Of a stretch of DNA of 64,000 nucleotides, positions 19,062 through 26,367 are shown in pieces. The translations under genes and the position numbers were made by a program. The notes beneath the pieces were generated by a model. That model was not told the DNA's origin, did not search any database, and saw only the letters and a program-made list of their open reading frames with translations. How positions within the stretch are numbered: position 1 is the stretch's first letter; every line of letters begins with the position of its first letter. This DNA comes from JALQUL01 sp040382935 (lineage in GTDB: Bacteria; Pseudomonadota; Gammaproteobacteria; Burkholderiales; Burkholderiaceae_C): contig JBEIEP010000006.1 of assembly GCA_040382935.1 (NCBI GenBank), positions 1 through 64,000 on the forward strand. The letters run 5' to 3'.

Positions 19062-19502
19062 CTAAGGGCGCACCAACGCTACGCCACGATTGGCCAGCGC
19101 GTCTGCACGTTCGTTTCCAGGATGGCCACTGTGCCCTTTAACCCAATGCCAATGGATTTCATGCCCCTGGCCGTTAACGGCGGCATCCAGCAATCGCCAC
19201 AGGTCTTCATTTTTGACAGGGTCCTTGCTCGCCGTTTTCCATCCGCGTTTTTTCCAACCCGGTAACCACTCGGTCATCCCTTTGAGCACGTATTGGCTAT
19301 CGACGTACAGGTGGATTTCGCTGGGGCGATTGACGACGGTCAAAGCCTCAATCACCGCGGTCAGTTCCATGCGGTTGTTGGTGGTATTGGCCTGCCCGCC
19401 GAACAGCTCTTTTTCTTGTCCCCCCGCTTGCATCAAGGCCCCCCAGCCGCCAGGGCCAGGATTGCCCTTGCAGGCGCCATCGGCAAAAATATCAATTCTC
19501 AT
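19062..19502 (-). CDS. rnhA: Ribonuclease HI
   Basis: A 146-residue endonuclease that cuts the RNA strand of RNA-DNA hybrids. All catalytic residues are present: D8 in IFADGACKGNPGPGG, E46 in NRMELTAV, D68 in YVDSQYV, H124 in KGHSGHPGN and D134 in ERADALAN. The start overlaps the end of the upstream methyltransferase gene by 11 bases. The neighbourhood rnhA-methyltransferase-gloB matches the E. coli order gloB, yafS, rnhA. Confidence 0.96.
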   Translation of the reverse strand: MRIDIFADGACKGNPGPGGWGALMQAGGQEKELFGGQANTTNNRMELTAVIEALTVVNRPSEIHLYVDSQYVLKGMTEWLPGWKKRGWKTASKDPVKNEDLWRLLDAAVNGQGHEIHWHWVKGHSGHPGNERADALANRGVALVRP

Positions 19503-20343
19503 CGTGCTTGTCTCTGATAGTAGGCGTTAGATTCGTCTGCGCTTGGGCATGGGACTGTCCGCTGTGACGTGCTTTTTGTACCGCTAATCTCTTATTCAAC
19601 TTCTGAACCTGCCAGGGCGCGGAAAGCAGTCGCATGCCAGCCACCTTTTTTGTAGCCACAATCACATACGCCTTGCCCCACAACTTGCCGTAACGCTTGC
19701 CTGAAAGGGAACTGCCTATGGGGCTTTGGGCCTTGGGTACCTCCTCTGGCCTAACGTTTTTGCCCCCACCCATTTGGATGTACTCGATCTCAAAACCCAA
19801 CAAATCCAACCAGTCGCACTGCTGCGAGACGGTCAAAGGCCGAAAGGAAGCCGGTGTGCCACCTACCCGACCCTCTGGGTGCGAGCGACGGTACTTGAGC
19901 TGGTGCCAGGCCACCTTGGGATTCCAAGGGTTGAGTCCGGCAATAACCAAACGCCCTTCGGGCAATAGCACCCGCTCGGCCTCACGCACAACCTGCCTGG
20001 GGCTGACGGATTGCTCAAGGGTGTGGGGCAGCACCAATAAATCCAGTTGATTGGCCTGAAACGGCAAATGGTGGGGATCTAAAACGATGTGCGCTTCAAC
20101 CGGGGAATGTTGCGTCTCTGGCTCCAGCGTATCGCTTCCCTGCACCGCTCCGCACTGCGCCAGCCATCGGTTTGGGATGCGGCTCTCAACCAACAACGAC
20201 CGGTGATCGGCGCCCAACTGCAACGCATAATAGCCAAAGACATTCGCCAAGGCATCGCCCACCGCCTTATCTTCCCACGCGAGCAGTTGCGTGCCGAAAT
20301 TGCGGTCTAACCAATGCGCATATTTGAAAGAATCGCCTGACAT
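19492..20343 (-). CDS. SAM-dependent methyltransferase, YafS-like
   Basis: A class I methyltransferase-fold protein (Methyltransf_11 type) of 283 residues from the start used here. Fold elements include FGYYALQLG, LDLLVLPHTLEQS and EGRLVIAGLNPWNPKVAWHQ, while the glycine-rich SAM loop is degenerate. The substrate is unknown. The start is uncertain: ATG at 20343 interlocks with the gloB start in one CATG, and a TTG eleven codons upstream (20376) is also open. Neither has a convincing Shine-Dalgarno site. Position between gloB and rnhA equals that of E. coli yafS. Confidence 0.78.
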   Translation of the reverse strand: MSGDSFKYAHWLDRNFGTQLLAWEDKAVGDALANVFGYYALQLGADHRSLLVESRIPNRWLAQCGAVQGSDTLEPETQHSPVEAHIVLDPHHLPFQANQLDLLVLPHTLEQSVSPRQVVREAERVLLPEGRLVIAGLNPWNPKVAWHQLKYRRSHPEGRVGGTPASFRPLTVSQQCDWLDLLGFEIEYIQMGGGKNVRPEEVPKAQSPIGSSLSGKRYGKLWGKAYVIVATKKVAGMRLLSAPWQVQKLNKRLAVQKARHSGQSHAQAQTNLTPTIRDKHDEN

Positions 20344-21118
20344 GAATTTGATTGCACTTCCCGCTTTTGAAGACAACTACCTATGGCTACTGACGCACCA
20401 ACAACGGGCGATTGTCGTTGATCCCGGAGATGCGACGGTCGTCAACCAAGCACTTTCGCGGTTGAATTTACGCTTAGAGGCTATTTTAATTACCCACCAT
20501 CACCCAGACCACACCGGCGGATTAATGGCCCTACAGAAACAGCACGGGTGTCCGGCCTATGGTCCGCAGCGGGAGGCGATTGAAGGCCAGTTGCGACGCC
20601 TAGAACAGGGCGAAGAGGTGACCGTGCTGGGCCACACGTTTGAGGTGTTTGATGTGCCGGGACACACGGCTGGCCATATTGCCTACTTTTTGCCAGCAAC
20701 CACCGCAGGTGAAAGCCCTTTGCTGTTTTGTGGCGACACCTTGTTCTCGGGCGGATGCGGACGCTTGTTTGAAGGTACTGCTGCGCAGATGTTGGCCTCT
20801 TTGGACAAGTTGGCCACCTTACCCGATGCCACGCGTGTGGCCTGCGCCCATGAATACACGCTGTCAAATTTACGTTTTGCCAAGGCGGTTGAGCCTGACA
20901 ACCTGGCTTTGCAAAGGTATATCGAGCATTGCCAGGCCTTGCGCAGTGCGGGGCAGCCGACATTGCCCAGCACGATAGGCGTGGAGCGCCAAATCAACCC
21001 ATTTTTGCGCAGTCGCGAGAGTTCTGTACGTCGCTCGCTGCTTTCCATAGCGCCAAGCTTGGGAGACGACGCGAATGCTTTTGCTCTACTTCGGGAGTGG
21101 AAGAACCGCTTTAAATAA
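20342..21118 (+). CDS. gloB: Hydroxyacylglutathione hydrolase (glyoxalase II)
   Basis: A metallo-beta-lactamase-fold enzyme of 258 residues. It hydrolyses S-lactoylglutathione to lactate and glutathione, the second step of methylglyoxal removal. The N-terminus MNLIALPAFEDNYLWLL is typical, and the binuclear metal motif THHHPDH is at 51-57. Further ligands come from VPGHTAGH and FCGDTLFSGGCGRLFEG. HEYTLSNLRFA binds the glutathione region. It is divergent from the methyltransferase gene with overlapping start codons, and ends 4 bases before the recR stop. Confidence 0.95.
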   Translation: MNLIALPAFEDNYLWLLTHQQRAIVVDPGDATVVNQALSRLNLRLEAILITHHHPDHTGGLMALQKQHGCPAYGPQREAIEGQLRRLEQGEEVTVLGHTFEVFDVPGHTAGHIAYFLPATTAGESPLLFCGDTLFSGGCGRLFEGTAAQMLASLDKLATLPDATRVACAHEYTLSNLRFAKAVEPDNLALQRYIEHCQALRSAGQPTLPSTIGVERQINPFLRSRESSVRRSLLSIAPSLGDDANAFALLREWKNRFK

Positions 21119-21122
21119 GGCC

Positions 21123-21725
21123 TTAACGCCGGTCCACAAAGGCGTGGGCAATGGTTCCCAAATCGACATACTCTAGCTCGCTGCCAATGGGAATTCCGCG
21201 TGCCAAACGGGAAACCCCAATCCCTCTGGCTTTGATCGCTTGGGTCAGAAAATGTGCGGTGACTTCACCCTCTGCGGTAAAGCTGGTCGCCAAAATCACC
21301 TCTGTGATGGGGGTGTCAGACGCTTGGGGCTCCAGGCGCTGGAGTAGTGCGTTAACGCCTATTTTTTCTGGCCCTACACCGTCTAGGGGGCTCAATTTAC
21401 CCATCAGCACAAAATACAAGCCTTTAAACGCCCCCGCACGCTCCATCGCCGCTTGGTCAGCAGGGGTTTCCACCACGCACAGGCGCGAACGGTCGCGCGA
21501 GGGATCGGCGCAGGTGGTGCATACCAGTTCATCGGTAAACGTATGGCACAAACTGCAATGGCGCAAATGGCGCACGGCCGCTTGCAAAGTGCGCGCAATC
21601 TCCAGCGCCCCAGCCGTGTCGTGCTGCAACAAGTGCACCAACATGCGTGAGGCCGACTTGGCGCCAACGCCTGGCAGACGCCGCAGCGCGTCTACCGCCT
21701 CGGTCATGGCTCTGGGGGTACTCAT
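21123..21725 (-). CDS. recR: Recombination protein RecR
   Basis: A 200-residue DNA-binding ring protein acting with RecO and RecF in gap repair. An N-terminal helix-hairpin-helix (LRRLPGVGAKSASRM) is followed by a Cys4 zinc finger (CSLCHTFTDELVCTTC) and a TOPRIM domain (LCVVETPADQAAMERAG). The C-terminal VSRLARGIPIGSELEYVD is the family hallmark. It is the last gene of dnaX-ybaB-recR. Confidence 0.97.
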   Translation of the reverse strand: MSTPRAMTEAVDALRRLPGVGAKSASRMLVHLLQHDTAGALEIARTLQAAVRHLRHCSLCHTFTDELVCTTCADPSRDRSRLCVVETPADQAAMERAGAFKGLYFVLMGKLSPLDGVGPEKIGVNALLQRLEPQASDTPITEVILATSFTAEGEVTAHFLTQAIKARGIGVSRLARGIPIGSELEYVDLGTIAHAFVDRR

Positions 21726-21754
21726 GCGCGCGGCACTGGCACAATCACCACCGA

Positions 21755-22087
21755 CTAAAACGGTAGCTTCATGCCGCCGGGAAGGCCTGGCATACCAGCG
21801 GTCAGTTTGCCTAGTTTTTGCTCGCTAAGTTCTTCGGCGCGCTTGAGGGCCGCGTTAAAGCCAGCAACAATCAAGTCCTCTAGCATGTCTTTGTCTTCAG
21901 TCAACAACGCCGGATCAATCTCAACCCGCCGCACTTCATGCTTGCATGTCATGGTGACCTTGATAGCACCCGCAGCGGCCTCACCCGTAACCTCAATATG
22001 CGCCAGTTCTTCCTGAGCCTTGCGCAAATTGTCTTGCATGGCCTGGGCCTGCTTCATGAGGCCGGCGAGTTGTCCTTTGTTAAACAT
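21755..22087 (-). CDS. ybaB: YbaB/EbfC nucleoid-associated protein
   Basis: A 110-residue dimeric DNA-binding protein of the YbaB/EbfC family. It has an N-terminal helix (GLMKQAQAMQDNLRKAQEEL), the core VTMTCKHEVRRVEIDPALL, and a Gly/Met-rich tail GMPGLPGGMKLPF. It lies between dnaX and recR, its standard position. The exact cellular role is not settled; it affects nucleoid structure and transcription in other bacteria. Confidence 0.95.
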   Translation of the reverse strand: MFNKGQLAGLMKQAQAMQDNLRKAQEELAHIEVTGEAAAGAIKVTMTCKHEVRRVEIDPALLTEDKDMLEDLIVAGFNAALKRAEELSEQKLGKLTAGMPGLPGGMKLPF

Positions 22088-22130
22088 ACGATTCCTTTAT
22101 TGCACCTGGGGTAAAAGATTAAAGTAAAAC

Positions 22131-23876
22131 CTAATTGTTAGGCTGGATCTGAATGCTCTCTGGAATAAGCTTGCCACCAAACTCATTCTCTAGTTGCGCC
22201 ACAAAGGGGTCGCTCTGAATCAATTGCGTCGCCGTGGCCAACGACTCAGCGCGCCGCGCTGCGATGCGCCGGGCGTAGGAATCGCTAACCTGCCCCACCT
22301 CCAGGCTAAGCTGAACCTGGTGCCCTAGCGTCAAAAGTGCGGCCTCTAGGCGTTCGCGGTGGCCACTTTGGCTGAGTGATTCACGCTCCACCCGCAAATG
22401 CCAGTGTTGTGCTGCTCCTGCATCTAGGCTGGAATCGCGTGCCACCCACTGAGACTGTAACGCCAGCTCTTTTGAAAACGCATTAAGCAATTGCTTTTGC
22501 ACCATTTGCTCAACTAGGGCAAACCATTCTTCGCCCAAATTGGACACCACCATCTGCGGTACGCCCAAGCCGGCCACCTTGTCCTCTGGAGATTTAACCC
22601 GTTCGGTTTTCTCACTGGGCTCGGGGGGCACACGCACCACCAGCTGACGCACCGAAGGCGTTTGAACCTGGGCCACCGAAGCAGCGCCCGTTTGCGCCAC
22701 TGGCGTGCGCTCGACGCTAGATCGCTCAATCACCAACGGTGCACCCGGAACCGCGCCCGGCATAAACACCAAAGCGCGCAACAAAATCATCATCAAAGCA
22801 TCGTGCTCATCAGGCACAAGGGCCAATTCACCACGGCCTTGTAACACCAGGCTGTACAACAAATGCACCACATCCGCCGGTAAGCGTTCGGCCAGAACAA
22901 CCACCCCTGCCTGGTCGGCGTCAATGGCGTCCTGGGCACCGTGCGGGGTCTTTCCACTGGCTTGTATCACTGCAATGGTTTGTAGCAAAGCCGTCAATTC
23001 ATCCAGGCAGGCGCCTGCGCTCAAGCCACTGGCGCGCAATTGGTCGCATTGTGCGACCAGCGCGGCCCCATTGTGCTCGGCCAAGCAACGCAACAAAGTG
23101 GCAACCTGCACGGTATCTGCCGCCGAAACCATCTGCCTCACCACCGCCTCGGTCAGGTGCTGCTCCTGGCTCACCCCGCCGTAGGCAATCGCCTGGTCTA
23201 ACAATGAAAGTGCATCGCGCATAGACCCCCTGGCGCCTTTGGCCAGCAGGCTCAGCGCCGCCGTTTGCGCTTCTAGGCCCTCGGCCCGCATGACCTGCTC
23301 CAAATGCTCCAACACAGTTTGCGGGGCCATGGGGCGCAAATTGAATTGCAAGCAGCGCGACAGCACGGTAATGGGTACTTTTTGCGGATCCGTGGTAGCC
23401 AAGACAAATTTGAGGTACTCGGGCGGCTCTTCTAGCGTTTTAAGCATCGCGTTAAACGCGTGCCCCGTCAGCATGTGCACCTCGTCGATCATGAACACCT
23501 TGAAACGCCCCTGCACTGGCTTGTACACCGCCTGCTCCAAGAGGCTTTGCACTTCATCAACGCCGCGGTTAGAGGCGGCGTCTAGCTCGGTGTAGTCGAC
23601 AAACCGCCCCCGATTGATGTCGGTGCAGGCTTGGCACACGCCACAGGGGTTTTCAGTGATTCCACCGGTTCCATCGGGGCCCAGGCAGTTGAGCGATTTG
23701 GCCAAAATGCGCGACACCGTGGTTTTGCCCACCCCTCTGGTGCCGGTAAACATGAAGGCGTGATGCAAACGCCCAGTTCGCAAGGCGTTGGTCAGCGCCT
23801 GCACGACGTGGTCTTGACCCACCATCTGGGCAAAATTTTGCGGGCGGTACTTGCGCGCCAAAACGAGTTGAGACAT
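22131..23876 (-). CDS. dnaX: DNA polymerase III subunits gamma/tau
   Basis: The clamp-loader ATPase of the replisome, 581 residues. Walker A is GTRGVGKTT (45-53). The zinc module uses C64, C78, C81 and C84. The DEVH Walker B (about 127-130) and a sensor I region around VLATTDPQKVP follow. The C-terminal third is a low-conservation linker plus the tau domain. I noticed no run of six or more A on the coding strand in the linker region, so no E. coli-type slippery frameshift site is apparent. It is divergent from the SRP RNA gene. Confidence 0.95.
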   Translation of the reverse strand: MSQLVLARKYRPQNFAQMVGQDHVVQALTNALRTGRLHHAFMFTGTRGVGKTTVSRILAKSLNCLGPDGTGGITENPCGVCQACTDINRGRFVDYTELDAASNRGVDEVQSLLEQAVYKPVQGRFKVFMIDEVHMLTGHAFNAMLKTLEEPPEYLKFVLATTDPQKVPITVLSRCLQFNLRPMAPQTVLEHLEQVMRAEGLEAQTAALSLLAKGARGSMRDALSLLDQAIAYGGVSQEQHLTEAVVRQMVSAADTVQVATLLRCLAEHNGAALVAQCDQLRASGLSAGACLDELTALLQTIAVIQASGKTPHGAQDAIDADQAGVVVLAERLPADVVHLLYSLVLQGRGELALVPDEHDALMMILLRALVFMPGAVPGAPLVIERSSVERTPVAQTGAASVAQVQTPSVRQLVVRVPPEPSEKTERVKSPEDKVAGLGVPQMVVSNLGEEWFALVEQMVQKQLLNAFSKELALQSQWVARDSSLDAGAAQHWHLRVERESLSQSGHRERLEAALLTLGHQVQLSLEVGQVSDSYARRIAARRAESLATATQLIQSDPFVAQLENEFGGKLIPESIQIQPNN

Positions 23877-23923
23877 GCGCTCATTCTAATGGACGGCCTG
23901 GCACCAGGCGCGGCTTCATCCTT

Positions 23924-23929
23924 TACAAT
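23924..23929 (+). promoter_or_regulatory. Likely -10 element of the SRP RNA gene
   Basis: TACAAT at 23924-23929 lies 4 to 7 bases before the predicted 5' end of the SRP RNA, the right distance for a sigma-70 -10 box. No good -35 box is seen 17 bases upstream. The site lies in the short spacer upstream of dnaX, whose start is at 23876 on the other strand. Confidence 0.45.
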
Positions 23930-23932
23930 GGC

Positions 23933-24042
23933 GTTGGACGGGCCTTCCCACATGGGGAAGCGGCCAACCGGGTCAGGTGGGGAACCAAGCAGCCCTAACT
24001 GTGGAGCCAGTGCTGGGGCCAAGGCTCGTCCACCCCTTTTTT
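23933..24042 (+). ncRNA. ffs: Signal recognition particle RNA (4.5S), small bacterial type
   Basis: This is the RNA scaffold for Ffh in co-translational membrane targeting. The terminal stem pairs GTTGGACGGGCCTT (from 23933) with AAGGCTCGTCCAC (to 24033). The apical part has the conserved SRP core GGTCAGG, a GGGAACC-like tetraloop region and AAGCAGCC, as in E. coli 4.5S RNA. The RNA is about 104 bases and is followed by a run of six T (24037-24042) that should end transcription. It lies between dnaX (divergent) and the PaaG-like gene. Confidence 0.9.
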
Positions 24043-24077
24043 GCCATTTAGTTTGCACCGATTGCCTACTGACACCT

Positions 24078-24857
24078 ATGAGTGACCAGCTAACCACCAC
24101 GCGACGGGGCGCTACCTTGGTGTTGACTATCAGTAACCCCGACGTGCGTAATGCCTTGAGCCCTGCCATGAGCGCTGCAGCTATTGAGGCACTCGAAGGT
24201 GCTGAATCCAATGATGCGGTGCATTCGGTGGTTTTAACCGGTGAAGGGGCTCACTTTTGTGCGGGTGGCAATTTGAACCGCCTGCTGTCCAACCGGCAAC
24301 ATCCCAAAGAGGTACAGGCCCAAAGCATAGATGCGCTGCATGGTTGGATTGAGGCCATCACGGCTTTTCCTAAGCCTGTCATTGCGGCGGTAGAAGGCGC
24401 AGCGGCCGGCGCGGGGTTTTCACTGGCCTTGGCTTGTGACTTTATCGTGGCGGCAGAGAACGCCGTTTTTGTCATGGCCTATTCCAGTGTGGCCCTCTCG
24501 CCCGACGGCGGTGGCAGTTGGGGCCTTGCTCGCGCTCTGCCCAAACAATTGGCGGCCCGCGCCATGATGCTGGGTGAAAAACTCCCTGCCCACCTGCTGC
24601 ATCAGCATGGCTTGATTTACCGCTTGCCGCCCCCAGGCGGGGCCCTGGCGGCCGCTTTGGAACTGGCCGAAACTCTCAATGCCAAGGCAGGCAACGCATT
24701 GACATCCATTAAAGAGCTGATTCAATCGGCCGACAACGCCACCTTGCACCAGCATTTGGCCCTTGAAAAACACCATTTCGTAGAAAACCTGCACCACGCC
24801 AATGGCGCGATTGGCATTGAATCTTTTCTCAACAAAACCGTCCCCCGCTACGTCTGA
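24078..24857 (+). CDS. Enoyl-CoA hydratase/isomerase family, PaaG-like
   Basis: A crotonase-fold protein of 259 residues. The oxyanion-hole segments are HFCAGGNL (about 58-65) and EGAAAGAGFSLALACDF. Both glutamates used by classical enoyl-CoA hydratases are replaced: GAGFSLA instead of GGCELA, and AYSSVALSPD where the second Glu would stand. The Asp in SPDGGGSW matches the catalytic Asp of PaaG-type isomerases, so an isomerase acting on an enoyl- or epoxy-CoA is more likely than a hydratase. Its 3' end overlaps the next gene by 56 bases. Confidence 0.87.
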   Translation: MSDQLTTTRRGATLVLTISNPDVRNALSPAMSAAAIEALEGAESNDAVHSVVLTGEGAHFCAGGNLNRLLSNRQHPKEVQAQSIDALHGWIEAITAFPKPVIAAVEGAAAGAGFSLALACDFIVAAENAVFVMAYSSVALSPDGGGSWGLARALPKQLAARAMMLGEKLPAHLLHQHGLIYRLPPPGGALAAALELAETLNAKAGNALTSIKELIQSADNATLHQHLALEKHHFVENLHHANGAIGIESFLNKTVPRYV

Positions 24858-25635
24858 CGCAGCGGGCGCTGGCCTGGCCATACGCCAGGCATTGGACAAG
24901 GTACAAGGCTTGCGCGCACAGTGGCAGGATGACCCCCAGCGCCTTTTGGGTGTTCAATGGATTAAGTCGTTTCAAACGCGGCGATTTGCCTGCCAGTACC
25001 AAGATTTTTTGGCCAGCCCGCGCTACGGCGCTACGGCCCATTTTTTCTTGCATAGGTTGTACGGCCAGGAACAACCCCAGCAGCGTGATGCCCAATTTGC
25101 CCGTATCGCCAACGCAATTGCCAAGGTGTTTCCAGAACAAGTTGTGCATACGGCAGTACAAGTCAGTCAATTGCACGCACTCACCGAAACCTTAGACGAT
25201 GCCATGGGGCACGCGCTATCAGAGGCTTATGGAACTGACTTGCCACCTCAGGGGTCAACCAACAACGAGGACGCGATTCAGACCTATACCAAGGCCTGGC
25301 GGTCGGTTGGCAGAAGCGGCGAACGCCACACCCAGTTACAACAGGTCATCCAACTAGGGCAAACCATGGGCACCCTGGCCAAGGTACGGGGTTTGGGGCT
25401 TTCGCTGCGCATGATGCGCGGCCCGGCGCAACTGGCCCAACTGGGCGAGTTGCAAAATTGGTTGGAAGAAGGGTTCTACACCTTCTATGAACTAGACCGG
25501 CAAGCGGGAGCTACGGCAGAGTTTCTGGCCGAAATCGAAGGCCGTGAATCCGCTTTGATTGCCGCACTTTTTGCCTCAAATCCTGATACTGGCCGCCTGG
25601 CACTGCAACAAGTACTGAAACCCGTTGCCGCCTAA
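24802..25635 (+). CDS. Conserved-looking protein of unknown function
   Basis: A 277-residue soluble protein with no signal peptide or membrane segment. It appears mostly helical and Gln/Leu/Ala-rich. The most distinctive stretch is FFLHRLYGQEQPQQRDAQFA at residues 81-100; I recall similar FFLxxLYG motifs in uncharacterised proteobacterial proteins but cannot name a family securely. The first 18 codons overlap the end of the PaaG-like gene in another frame, suggesting translational coupling. A later start after 24857 would be a TTG (24892). It converges with the GST gene 7 bases away. Confidence 0.75.
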   Translation: MARLALNLFSTKPSPATSDAAGAGLAIRQALDKVQGLRAQWQDDPQRLLGVQWIKSFQTRRFACQYQDFLASPRYGATAHFFLHRLYGQEQPQQRDAQFARIANAIAKVFPEQVVHTAVQVSQLHALTETLDDAMGHALSEAYGTDLPPQGSTNNEDAIQTYTKAWRSVGRSGERHTQLQQVIQLGQTMGTLAKVRGLGLSLRMMRGPAQLAQLGELQNWLEEGFYTFYELDRQAGATAEFLAEIEGRESALIAALFASNPDTGRLALQQVLKPVAA

Positions 25636-25642
25636 AACACCT

Positions 25643-26296
25643 TCACCGCGCTTTCATTTTGGCCATAAAGGCCTCCATATTGACCTTGCGGTCGGCGTTG
25701 ACTTTTTTCACAGCGTCTCGGGCGCCCATGGTTTTGAGGTAATCGGAGAGCGGCAAATCTGCAAACAGGTCAAGACCCAACGCCAATTTGGCCGCGCCCG
25801 CCACCACAGGCAGGTGGACAATGGCCGAGCAGTCAGCCAACGAAAATTGCGTACCGGTTTGCCAAGGCTTGAACTGTGCCAACTTGGCGTAGCCTGCAAC
25901 GCCTTTTTTTAGCAAATGGGTGGCCCGGTCTTTAGTGGCATCGGACACTGTGCCACCAAAGTACGCCAGCGGAAACACCTCACGGGCCACCAGCTCCAAG
26001 TGCAACTCGATGTAGCGCACCAGTTCGCGCACCTTGGCAGCTTGGTAAGGGTCTCGCGGAATCAGCGGTGTCTCGGGATAGGCCTGCTCGATGTACTCGC
26101 AAATCACGGTGGACTCTGTGATCGTGCCTTGATCGGTAAATAAAAACGGCACTTTTCTCATGGGTGAGTGGGTGACCAAGGCCTCGCCGCCACCGGCCCA
26201 TACCAGTTCCTCTTCAAAGGCAACGCCTTTTTCCAGCAATTGCAACTTCACCAAGTTGTAGTAGTTGCTAGACGAAAACCCGCACAGCTTTAACAT
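25643..26296 (-). CDS. Glutathione S-transferase family protein
   Basis: A 217-residue GST. The N-terminal thioredoxin-like domain starts MLKLCGFSSSNYYNLVKLQL, with the Ser cluster at 8-10 as the likely glutathione-activating residue. RKVPFLFTDQGTITESTVI gives the cis-Pro and the ES pair that binds the gamma-glutamyl group. The all-helical C-terminal domain follows from about 85. An upstream ATG 20 codons earlier is open, but ATG 26296 has an AGGAG site 8 bases upstream and the family N-terminus. It is divergent from the PaaH-like gene. Confidence 0.9.
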   Translation of the reverse strand: MLKLCGFSSSNYYNLVKLQLLEKGVAFEEELVWAGGGEALVTHSPMRKVPFLFTDQGTITESTVICEYIEQAYPETPLIPRDPYQAAKVRELVRYIELHLELVAREVFPLAYFGGTVSDATKDRATHLLKKGVAGYAKLAQFKPWQTGTQFSLADCSAIVHLPVVAGAAKLALGLDLFADLPLSDYLKTMGARDAVKKVNADRKVNMEAFMAKMKAR

Positions 26297-26367
26297 AGAA
26301 ATGGCTCCTTGATACCCGAGTAGAGGCGACATGCCGAGCAGGCACTCATACTGCAATAATAGTTGGT

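Noticed and set aside
22131..23876. Programmed frameshift in dnaX to make a gamma form
   Set aside because: I saw no A-rich slippery heptamer on the coding strand in the linker region; gamma production, if any, must be otherwise.
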